Source: Actinomycetota bacterium
Lineage (GTDB): Bacteria > Actinomycetota > Thermoleophilia > Gaiellales > Gaiellaceae
Length of the DNA stretch: 5,906 nucleotides
Direction: 5' to 3'
Assembly: GCA_013816275.1 (NCBI GenBank)
Contig: JACDER010000111.1
Location: forward strand, 1-5,906
A program made the translations under genes and the position numbers. Shown here piece by piece: positions 1 to 5,382 of the stretch. The notes beneath the pieces were generated by a model that searched no databases, was not told the origin of the DNA, and saw only the letters and a program-made list of their open reading frames with translations. The number at the start of each line of letters is the position of its first letter. Positions within the stretch are counted from its first letter, which is position 1.

Positions 1-871
1 TCCGGTACGGGCGCTTTCGTCGATGCATGACGTCGTGCAGGCGGACGACGAGCTCCATGTCCTCACCCACCGTGGCCGTGCTGTAGCCGCCGGCGTCGAT
101 CACGACGTCCTTCCGGAATACACCGAACGCTCCGGAGACGATGATCAGGCCCTTGATCGCCGTCCATCCAGGTCGAGACCCGAAGAAGGCGCGAAGGTAT
201 TCGACGACCTGGAACATCGCCCACCAGTTCCGAGGCAAGGCCGCCTCGGTGATCCGGCCGCTCTCGGTCGCGCATCCGTTCCCGAGCCGGACGATGCCGC
301 CGCTGGCGATCGTCTGCTCGGGATTCTCGATGAATGGCACGAGTGTCTTCGCGAGCGCGTCCTGCTCCAGGATCGAATCGGCGTCGATCGCGCACACGAG
401 TGGGTAGCGGGCGAAGTTGAGCGCCGCGTTCATGGCGTCCGCCTTCCCGCCGTTGTCCTTGTCGACGACGAGCAGGTTGAGTCTGGCACTCGGCGCGTAC
501 ACGCCCCGGACGTGAGCATGGGGCACGAACGGAGGAATGGGCCGCTCCACGCGTCGCAGGCGGAACCCGTCGATCAAGCGCTCGAGGGTCCGGTCGGTAG
601 AGCCGTCGTTCGCGACCACGATCTCGAAGCGGGGATACTCCTGCGCGAGGAGCGACCGTACGCTCTCGATGATCCCGCCCTCCTCGTTGTAGGCGGGCAC
701 GAGGATGGAAACAGCGGGAGCAAATGGCGAGCGCGCCACCCGGCGGAGGCCCGAAGCGAGCAGGCGGCCGGAGTGGCGCTTCACCTCGCGCAGGGAGAGG
801 GCCAGCAGTGTGGCCTGCAAAGCCGAATACGCGAGGAAGTAGACGAACACGAAAGCGACGAAGATGGTCAC
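1..871 (-). CDS. Family 2 glycosyltransferase, membrane-anchored, processive type (3' part beyond window edge)
   Basis: Probably transfers sugar from a nucleotide-sugar donor to a growing extracellular polysaccharide at the inner face of the membrane, like the PgaC, hyaluronan synthase and cellulose synthase branch of GT2. The 290 visible residues begin with a hydrophobic helix (about 3-25), followed by a GT-A fold: SILVPAYNEE (55-64), NDGSTD (88-93), DNGGKADAMNAAL (139-151), the metal-binding DAD (163-165) and a GEDMEL acceptor/catalytic-base motif (269-274). The QxxRW motif and C-terminal membrane helices expected in this branch would lie past the window edge, so processivity is inferred. 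The GTG start at 871-869 overlaps the TGA of the HEAT gene in a GTGA tetranucleotide, which suggests translational coupling. A long overlapping reading frame on the same strand (983-63) is a shadow; only this frame gives GT2 motifs. The family is clear, the sugar product unknown. Confidence 0.93.
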   Translation of the reverse strand, partial: MTIFVAFVFVYFLAYSALQATLLALSLREVKRHSGRLLASGLRRVARSPFAPAVSILVPAYNEEGGIIESVRSLLAQEYPRFEIVVANDGSTDRTLERLIDGFRLRRVERPIPPFVPHAHVRGVYAPSARLNLLVVDKDNGGKADAMNAALNFARYPLVCAIDADSILEQDALAKTLVPFIENPEQTIASGGIVRLGNGCATESGRITEAALPRNWWAMFQVVEYLRAFFGSRPGWTAIKGLIIVSGAFGVFRKDVVIDAGGYSTATVGEDMELVVRLHDVMHRRKRPYR

Positions 872-1929
872 CGATCGAGAGCCGCCAGCGCATGGGCGCG
901 ATCCAACGGCCTGCCGGACCGAATTGCGCGCTGCAGCGCGTCGGCCCCGTCCCCGCCAAGCTCGGCAAGGGCTTCGGCGGCACTGGACTGCAGCGACCAC
1001 GTGTCCGAGCGCAAGGCGGCCTCGAGAACGGGAACGGCGCGGGGGTCGCCGATCTTGCCCAGCGCGCTGGCGGCTTCCGCCGCGACGAATGCCGGCCGGT
1101 CCCGGTCTCGCATCACGTCGAGGAGCACGTCCACAGCTTCGACGTCACCAAGCGCCGCAAGTCCCCGTGCCGCCTCGACGGTGAGCCCGTCGTCCCTAGA
1201 GGCGAGCGCCGCCCGCAGAAGCGGTGCGTAGGCCGGCAAGCGAAGAGCGGCGAGGACGGCAACGGCGACGCGCCTCAGGTGCTCGGAGCGCGCCGAGGTG
1301 GAGATGTGCGCGACAGCACGCGCCCCGCGGGGCCCGAGTGCCAGAAGGACCTCAGCCACCAGACCCGGGCTCACCTCCGCTTCGTGGCCGAGGGTCTCGA
1401 TACTCGCCTCGAGGCCCACCGTTTCGAGGATCCGCCTCTGAAAGCTCTCGTCCCCGAGCTCTGCAAGTGCGCGGGCGCAACCGAGCCGGACGAACCGGTC
1501 CGAATCGTCGAGCCCGGCCAGCAGCACTCCCGCACCCCGCTCACTCCGTACGAGTGCGAGCGCGTCAGCGGCCTGTCGCCTGACGCGCCGCCGCCGCGAC
1601 CAGAGCCGGTAGGTTGCGTCCGCAACGAGCCCGCTGTCCTCGAGCGCGTGGGTAAGCCGGTCCCGCTCACGGCCCTCGAGCTCAACGAGGGCCTCCAGCG
1701 CGACTGCCCAGAAGGCCTGGCGCGCGGCCTTCCAATCCGGCAGCGAGGGCAGCTTAGCTCCGTCGTCCGCCGCCAGGAAGGACGCGATCGCCTCGGCGTA
1801 GTGCGGTCGCAGCCGCTCCTGCTTTCGCCGGCCGAAGGTGGAGGCGAGCCGGTTCGCAAGAATGAAGAGCGCGAGCGACCCGACGCCGGCTCCGAACACG
1901 AGCACGGAGACGAACAAAGCCTGCTTCAC
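868..1929 (-). CDS. Membrane-anchored HEAT-repeat protein
   Basis: Probable protein-interaction scaffold of 353 residues with no visible catalytic motif. Residues 4-27 form one hydrophobic helix, followed at once by a basic stretch (GRRKQERLR, 33-41). By the positive-inside rule this places the remainder in the cytoplasm. A helical linker (about 42-110) leads to a run of two-helix HEAT/PBS-lyase-like repeats from about 115 to the C-terminus. The clearest units contain VRLGCARALAELGD (147-160), TVEAARGLAALGDVEAV (250-266), AAEAASALGKIGDPRAVPVL (283-302) and SSAAEALAELG (315-325). The start is GTG at 1929-1927, overlapping the response regulator's stop as GTGA; a GAGGGAG purine run lies 13 bases upstream, rather far for an ideal ribosome site. 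Its TGA overlaps the glycosyltransferase start in the same way. It probably links the regulator to the membrane glycosyltransferase, which is inference from context. Confidence 0.9.
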   Translation of the reverse strand: MKQALFVSVLVFGAGVGSLALFILANRLASTFGRRKQERLRPHYAEAIASFLAADDGAKLPSLPDWKAARQAFWAVALEALVELEGRERDRLTHALEDSGLVADATYRLWSRRRRVRRQAADALALVRSERGAGVLLAGLDDSDRFVRLGCARALAELGDESFQRRILETVGLEASIETLGHEAEVSPGLVAEVLLALGPRGARAVAHISTSARSEHLRRVAVAVLAALRLPAYAPLLRAALASRDDGLTVEAARGLAALGDVEAVDVLLDVMRDRDRPAFVAAEAASALGKIGDPRAVPVLEAALRSDTWSLQSSAAEALAELGGDGADALQRAIRSGRPLDRAHALAALDR

Positions 1930-2303
1930 GCGGAGTCGCTTGCTCCCTCTAGCAGCTGGCTCACACGGAGGGAGAGCTCCCGCAAGCTGAACGGCTTGGT
2001 CATGTACTCGTCGACACCGAGCTCGAGCCCGTCCAGGACCTCGCGCTCATTCGCCTGCTCGGTCAGCATGACGATCGGAAGGCTGCGTGTTTGCGGATCC
2101 GCTTTCAGGAGGCGCACGATCTCGAAGCCGTCGAGCTTCGGCATCACCTTGTCGAGCACGAGGAGCGAGGGATGTTCGGTCCGAACGAGCTCCAGAGTCT
2201 GACGGCCGTCCTCTGCCTCGACGACGTCGTGCCCATCGGCCTTCAGACGCGCCGAGACCAGCCGCCGAACCGTCAAGGAGTCATCCGCAACGAGAATCTT
2301 CAC
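1926..2303 (-). CDS. Single-domain CheY-like response regulator
   Basis: A 125-residue receiver domain with no output domain. It would accept phosphate from a histidine kinase and act by binding a partner. All key receiver residues are present: the acidic pair D7-D8 (VADDS), phosphoacceptor D51 in LDKVMPKLDG (50-59), switch T81 (MLTEQ) and K103 in the TKPF motif (102-105). The start is GTG at 2303; an in-frame TAA seven codons upstream (2324-2322) rules out a longer form. No strong Shine-Dalgarno sequence is visible. Its TGA overlaps the GTG of the HEAT gene (GTGA, 1929-1926), so the two are probably coupled. No kinase gene is visible, so its signal is unknown. With no DNA-binding domain, the likeliest output is an interaction with the HEAT protein or glycosyltransferase; that link is inferred from gene order alone. 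Confidence 0.95.
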   Translation of the reverse strand: MKILVADDSLTVRRLVSARLKADGHDVVEAEDGRQTLELVRTEHPSLLVLDKVMPKLDGFEIVRLLKADPQTRSLPIVMLTEQANEREVLDGLELGVDEYMTKPFSLRELSLRVSQLLEGASDSA

Positions 2304-2381
2304 CGCAGGGAACCATTCTCGTTAAGCACGCGGCTGTCCTGCGTCCTTCGAGCCGAGCGCGCTGTATCGCAAAGCCCGCTT
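2304..2381 (-). other. Short intergenic gap before the response regulator
   Basis: These 78 bases separate the small membrane protein from the response regulator. A 5-base inverted repeat (2331-2335 with 2351-2355, 15-base loop) and a slightly AT-richer patch around 2311-2326 are visible. No convincing -10/-35 pair or T-tailed terminator was found. Read-through from the small gene is therefore possible but not shown. Confidence 0.3.
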
Positions 2382-2504
2382 CTAGCGCGTTTCCTTGCGG
2401 CGACGGACGCGACCGAGTCGCGTGACGTAGGCCACGAGGAGCACCACGGCGAGGATTGCCACGACGATCGCCACGATGGCAACGGTGGAGGCCGCCACGA
2501 TCAC
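2382..2504 (-). CDS. Small single-helix membrane protein (40 residues)
   Basis: A short frame with a clear membrane-protein pattern: residues 2-26 are almost wholly V, I, A and L (VAIVAIVVAILAVVLLVAY), followed by a basic tail (TRLGRVRRRKETR). Positive-inside reasoning puts the tail in the cytoplasm. An in-frame TAG four codons upstream (2516-2514) fixes the beginning, so the start is GTG at 2504-2502 or the second GTG two codons later. An AGGA lies seven bases before the first GTG and suits ribosome binding. The stop is TAG at 2384-2382, 78 bases before the response regulator on the same strand, so it may be the first gene of that operon. No homologue is recognised. Chance hydrophobic frames occur in GTC/GCC-rich DNA, which is the main reservation, but helix plus basic tail plus ribosome site together favour a real gene. 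Confidence 0.6.
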   Translation of the reverse strand: MIVAASTVAIVAIVVAILAVVLLVAYVTRLGRVRRRKETR

Positions 2505-2626
2505 GTCCGCATCCTACTCATTGTCCTGCAAGTGGAATCAATGCGTGGCCCCAGTAGGACTCCCGAGCCGTCTCGATGGGCCGTCCGGCCCATTGACTTT
2601 CACCGAGTCCCTGCGAGGGTGGTCCG
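2505..2626. promoter_or_regulatory. Divergent intergenic region, probable promoters for both sides
   Basis: These 122 bases separate the minus-strand small gene from the plus-strand hydrolase, so promoters for both directions are expected here. On the minus strand, TAGGAT (2516-2511) fits an actinobacterial TANNNT -10 box and lies only six bases before the GTG, which would give a nearly leaderless message. The nearest -35-like TTGATT is 19 bases further upstream, a long spacing. On the plus strand a TTGACT (2593-2598) has no -10 partner, while GAGGG (2615-2619) seven bases before the hydrolase GTG is a good ribosome site. The promoter assignment is inference from gene layout. Confidence 0.35.
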
Positions 2627-3385
2627 GTGATTGCCGCCCGTAGTCACGTGCACCGCATCCCTGCTCGGCGCGCGGTGCGGCTGGCGCTCGGGCTGGTTGT
2701 CGTGACCGCCGCTCTCGAGTTCCCGCTGCCGGCGCACGCCGCGCGCGCGCTGCCGACGATCTCGTTCTCCGGTTACAGCTGGACGGTCAAGGCGAGCTCG
2801 GGCCAGGTCGGACCAGGCCCGAACGAGTTCTCCTCCTCGAAGAACAACGTCTGGGTCGACCGCAACGGCTACCTGCACCTGAGGATCAACTTCAGCAAGG
2901 GCAAGTGGTACTGCGCCGAGATCGCCAGCCAGAGGAGTCTCGGGTACGGCACGTACCGCTTCACGCTTGGCTCCGCCGTCAGCAATCTCGACCCGAACGT
3001 CGTCCTCGGCCTCTTCACCTGGGACGACGACCCGGCCTACAACGACCGAGAGATCGACCTCGAGTTCTCCCGCTGGGGTAACGCCGCCGACCCGACGAAC
3101 GGCCAGTACGTCGTCCAGCCGTGGAGTGGCACCGGCAATCTGCAGCGGACCACTGTCGGCGCGAACGTTCCCTCCAACCAGAGCTTCAGCTGGAGCCCCG
3201 GCCAAGTCGCCTTCGCCAGTTCGAACGGGAGCACAGCCTCGTGGCTCTACACCGGAATCGACGTGCCGCCTCCGGGGAACGAGAAGACACACCTGAATCT
3301 CTGGCTTTACCGCGGCCGGCCGCCGAGCAACGGCCGGGCAGCCGAGGTCGTAATCCGTAGCTTCAGCTTCGTCCCGGCACTCTAG
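2627..3385 (+). CDS. Secreted family-16-like glycoside hydrolase
   Basis: Predicted exported enzyme of 252 residues that would cut a beta-glucan or similar beta-linked polysaccharide outside the cell. A basic n-region (R10, R14, R15, R18), a hydrophobic core (19-32) and PAHA followed by A (35-39) form a signal peptide, probably cut after residue 38. The mature part has the beta-sandwich pattern of GH16: NEFSSSKNNVWVDRNGYLHLRI (66-87), SLGYGTYRF (104-112) and the catalytic signature EIDLE (142-146), with E142 as nucleophile, D144 as helper and E146 as acid/base. FSRWGN follows. There is no carbohydrate-binding module, so the protein is close to a bare catalytic domain. The GTG start follows GAGGG by seven bases, and an in-frame TGA at 2594-2596 limits extension. 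It stands alone on this strand. The fold and catalytic triad are clear; the substrate is not. Confidence 0.88.
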   Translation: MIAARSHVHRIPARRAVRLALGLVVVTAALEFPLPAHAARALPTISFSGYSWTVKASSGQVGPGPNEFSSSKNNVWVDRNGYLHLRINFSKGKWYCAEIASQRSLGYGTYRFTLGSAVSNLDPNVVLGLFTWDDDPAYNDREIDLEFSRWGNAADPTNGQYVVQPWSGTGNLQRTTVGANVPSNQSFSWSPGQVAFASSNGSTASWLYTGIDVPPPGNEKTHLNLWLYRGRPPSNGRAAEVVIRSFSFVPAL

Positions 3386-3425
3386 GGTTCCTGCCCGCCC
3401 TGGCAGGGTTCCTGCCCACCCGGGC
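3384..3425 (+). repeat. 21-base tandem duplication overlapping the hydrolase stop codon
   Basis: Two adjacent 21-base units, 3384-3404 and 3405-3425, agree at 19 of 21 positions, with a shared first 13 bases (AGGGTTCCTGCCC). The first unit begins inside the TAG stop codon of the hydrolase. It looks like a small local duplication. Confidence 0.85.
3390..3416. terminator. Candidate two-way terminator between convergent genes
   Basis: GGCAGG (3402-3407) can pair perfectly with CCTGCC at 3411-3416 (3-base loop) or with CCTGCC at 3390-3395 (6-base loop), so two competing 6-bp hairpins share one arm. Because the stems are symmetric, both exist on either strand, which suits the 48-base gap between the converging hydrolase and stress-like genes. 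There is no T tract, so intrinsic activity is uncertain; many high-GC organisms have such T-poor hairpins. Confidence 0.45.
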
Positions 3426-3433
3426 GCACGAAG

Positions 3434-3838
3434 TCAGCTGGTGACGAGATGCGTGACGGGAACCGAGAAGCGCTCGCGCGCGTCCTCACCGAGCCCGGCC
3501 TCGAGCCACGTCGCCTTCTCGTCCGGCGCGGTCAGCACGACGACCTCGTCGGCAGGAAACGTCCGTAGCGCGTCCTCGATCGCCTGCAACGGGTCGACGT
3601 CGCCCACCTCCGCCTCGACGTGCTCGCCCGGCACCGCCTCGGCGGCGGCCTCGGCGCGCTCGTCCGCGTCCGCGCGTGCGTCGTCCTCGGCGTTCGTCAG
3701 CCGGTCGAGCCACGAGATCTTCGAGGCCGGGGCGACCACGTGTACCTCGGCGTCCTCACCAGCATGCGCCCGTACGACCGACTCCACCTCGGCCTCAGGA
3801 ACGGAGGCCGTGGTCACGACGAGAATCCGGCGAGCCAT
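3434..3838 (-). CDS. Small universal-stress-protein-like alpha/beta protein
   Basis: A 134-residue acidic, probably cytoplasmic protein with alternating strands and helices: RILVVTTAS (4-12), AEVHVVAPAS (30-39), a highly charged Ala/Glu/Asp helix (about 50-70), ADEVVVLTAPDE (96-107) and a final SVPVTHLV strand. This matches the flavodoxin-like layout of the UspA superfamily. The ATP-binding GxxGx9G(S/T) signature of nucleotide-binding members is not visible, so it probably does not bind ATP in the usual way. The start is ATG at 3838-3836 with no strong ribosome site. It lies 43 bases downstream of cytochrome b on the same strand, behind a candidate terminator hairpin, so it may be only partly co-transcribed with the bc genes. 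The superfamily call is by pattern; the function is unknown. Confidence 0.72.
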   Translation of the reverse strand: MARRILVVTTASVPEAEVESVVRAHAGEDAEVHVVAPASKISWLDRLTNAEDDARADADERAEAAAEAVPGEHVEAEVGDVDPLQAIEDALRTFPADEVVVLTAPDEKATWLEAGLGEDARERFSVPVTHLVTS

Positions 3839-3850
3839 GCCGACCAGGCT

Positions 3851-3872
3851 AAAGCAAACGCCCGGCGGGCAT
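3851..3872 (-). terminator. Candidate intrinsic terminator after cytochrome b
   Basis: On the minus strand, nine bases after the cytochrome b stop codon, ATGCCC and GGGCGT form a 6-bp stem (one G-T wobble) around a 3-base loop, followed directly by TTGCTTT. The stem with T-rich tail resembles an intrinsic terminator or attenuator. It would separate the bc genes from the stress-like gene, whose start lies 12 bases beyond. Confidence 0.45.
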
Positions 3873-3881
3873 GCGGCGGTC

Positions 3882-5219
3882 CTAGGCCGGAGCCGCGGCG
3901 CGCTTGCGCTGCTTCTCCACCAGCTCGCCCGCCTGAAGCTCCTCGCAGACGCGCCGGGTCACGAAGAAGACGAGCACGGGCGCGACGAAGAACAGCACGC
4001 GATAGACCCAGATCTGCCACTCGTACGAGATTCCGAGCAGGAGGAAGACTCGGTCGGAGGCTCCGGCGAGGAACGGGATGAACACCCAGGCGAAGAACGC
4101 GGCGCCGAACGCCGTCCGCATGGGCGCATCGCGTGGGCGGTCGACCAGGTTGTGGAAGGCCTTGTCCCCCGTCAACCTGCGCTCGAGCGACGGCCAGAGG
4201 AAGAGGATGCCGAAGACGGCGGTCGGGAACAGGATCCCGCCCCAGAACGGGTTCGGAACAAGCGTGTAGCCACCGATGTTGACGTCGAAGTCGGGGACCA
4301 TGCGTAACGCGCCGATCAGCCACCCGAGGTACCAGTCCGGCTGCGCGCCGTTGGTGCCGTTGGCGACGTCGTACGGGCCCCACATCCAGATCGGGTTGAT
4401 CTGGACGAGGCCCCCGAGCAGGAAGAGCACCGCCGCGACCGCGAAGAACAGTCCCAGGGAACGGGGCACCTGCCCCGGGAAGGTCGGCACGCCGACCACC
4501 TTTGACTCGCTCTCCTTCCGGCGTTTGAACTGGGTGTGATGTCTCGCGGCGATCAGGAACAGATGAAGGCCGAGCATCGTCGCGATCGCGAGCGGGAGCA
4601 GAAACACATGCCCGATGTACATGCGCGACATGAACTGCGGATCTCCCGGGAAGGGCGCCCCCCACACCAGCTGTGCGATCTCGGCGCCGATGAACGGAAT
4701 CGAGAGCGCGACCGAGTAGCCGATCGCGAGCCCCATTCCCGAGAGGAGGTCGTCCACCATCGAATAGCCGAGGTAGCCCTCCAGCAGCGCGAGACCAAGC
4801 ATGGCGATGCCGAGGTAGTAGGTGACGTCGCGCGGCTTGCGGAACGCTCCCGTAAAGAAGACGCGGAGCATGTGCAGGACGATCGACGCGACGAACACGT
4901 CCGCGGCCCAGTGGTGCGTCTGCCGGATGAAGAGCCCGGCCTTGACGTCGAACGAGATGTCGACCGTCGAGCGATAGGCCTGGCTCATGTGCAGCCCCTG
5001 CAGCGGGCCGTACGTGCCCTTGTAGACCGCGTCCGCCGTGCTCGGCTCGAAGAAGAGCGTCAGGTAGATGCCGGTCCCGACGAGGACGACGAACGCGTAC
5101 AGCGCAACCTCGCCGAGCAGGAACGACCAGTGGTCGGGGAAGACGTAGCGGAGCGCCTTGCGGATGAACGGCGCCGTGCCGCTGCGCTGGTCGAGGAACT
5201 TGACGACCTTCCTGATCAC
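3882..5219 (-). CDS. qcrB: Cytochrome b subunit of the menaquinol:cytochrome c oxidoreductase (bc complex)
   Basis: Membrane core of complex III; it binds two b hemes and houses the quinol sites. The chain has 445 residues with about eight membrane helices (roughly 34-56, 103-122, 133-152, 162-185, 201-224, 255-274, 326-343, 402-421, plus a possible one at 371-385). Heme ligands fit H102/H116 and H204/H219: spacing is 14 in the first pair and 15 in the second, the latter as in cytochrome b6. RVFFTGAFRKPRDVTYY (119-135) also matches the b6 style. The C-terminal half is fused in the same chain and carries the Qo motif as PDWY (294-297) instead of PEWY, a variant known from low-potential menaquinone chains. 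GTG start at 5219 is preceded by AAGGGG at five bases, a strong ribosome site. The Rieske gene lies upstream on the same strand, after an unusually long 163-base gap. Confidence 0.95.
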   Translation of the reverse strand: MIRKVVKFLDQRSGTAPFIRKALRYVFPDHWSFLLGEVALYAFVVLVGTGIYLTLFFEPSTADAVYKGTYGPLQGLHMSQAYRSTVDISFDVKAGLFIRQTHHWAADVFVASIVLHMLRVFFTGAFRKPRDVTYYLGIAMLGLALLEGYLGYSMVDDLLSGMGLAIGYSVALSIPFIGAEIAQLVWGAPFPGDPQFMSRMYIGHVFLLPLAIATMLGLHLFLIAARHHTQFKRRKESESKVVGVPTFPGQVPRSLGLFFAVAAVLFLLGGLVQINPIWMWGPYDVANGTNGAQPDWYLGWLIGALRMVPDFDVNIGGYTLVPNPFWGGILFPTAVFGILFLWPSLERRLTGDKAFHNLVDRPRDAPMRTAFGAAFFAWVFIPFLAGASDRVFLLLGISYEWQIWVYRVLFFVAPVLVFFVTRRVCEELQAGELVEKQRKRAAAPA

Positions 5220-5382
5220 GAGTTCCCCTTCAGGTGACGCCGTCTAGCTTCTGGGTCGCGAGCACCAAGCGATGCAAGGACGCAGGGAGCGTTCGTATTG
5301 CCAAATACGGGCGCGACTGAGGACGCCGCAGCGCGCCGCGTGATCGCGGGCCAGAAGCGGGCATGTGTCGCCTGGAGGGGCA
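5220..5382 (-). other. Intergenic spacer between Rieske and cytochrome b genes
   Basis: A 163-base spacer inside what is normally a tight operon. Most of it is the long imperfect palindrome described separately; the part next to cytochrome b holds its ribosome site (AAGGGG). A minus-strand frame (5569-5216) stays open through it, but in the Rieske region it is a shadow of the real gene and it shows no recognisable domain. No clear promoter was found. Confidence 0.6.
5247..5358. repeat. 112-base imperfect palindrome with AT-rich central inverted repeat
   Basis: The outer arms, 5247-5265 and 5340-5358, are inverted copies agreeing at 16 of 19 positions. Their outermost eight bases (GCTTCTGG / CCAGAAGC) and the inner CGCGA and CAC blocks match exactly. 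At the centre CGTATT (5294-5299) and AATACG (5304-5309) form a perfect 6-bp inverted repeat around GCCA, one base off the centre of the outer arms. The sequence between is only partly self-complementary. The AT-rich core is conspicuous against the GC-rich surroundings. Transcribed with the operon, it would fold into a long interrupted stem. It may be one copy of a dispersed palindromic repeat (REP- or MITE-like); no transposase and no clear target duplication are visible. Confidence 0.75.

Noticed and set aside
63..983. Minus-strand 306-codon frame overlapping the glycosyltransferase
   Set aside because: Arg/Pro-rich product out of frame with the GT2 motifs; the real gene is in the neighbouring frame starting at GTG 871.
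23..1231. 402-codon plus-strand open frame opposite the glycosyltransferase
   Set aside because: Low-complexity charged product antisense to a frame with clear GT2 motifs; a shadow.
724..2202. 492-codon plus-strand open frame opposite the HEAT and regulator genes
   Set aside because: It runs antisense across two well-supported genes, is rich in Arg/Pro/Glu with no domain pattern, and arises from high-GC third positions.
2331..2355. CGGCT/AGCCG inverted repeat as terminator of the small gene
   Set aside because: Only five base pairs with a 15-base loop and no T tract.
2300..2482. 60-codon minus-strand frame overlapping the small membrane gene
   Set aside because: Ser/Arg-rich shadow; the adjacent frame gives a coherent membrane helix with a ribosome site.
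2593..2598. TTGACT as a -35 box for the hydrolase gene
   Set aside because: No TATAAT-like or TANNNT box at a suitable distance before the GTG.
2600..3292. 230-codon minus-strand frame opposite the hydrolase
   Set aside because: No recognisable domain; the plus strand carries a signal peptide and GH16 catalytic motif.
4536..5237. 233-codon plus-strand frame opposite cytochrome b
   Set aside because: Highly charged sequence with no helices or motif, antisense to an unmistakable cytochrome b.
5247..5358. CRISPR repeat or insertion sequence
   Set aside because: Only one palindrome, no spaced repeats, no transposase frame and no visible target-site duplication.
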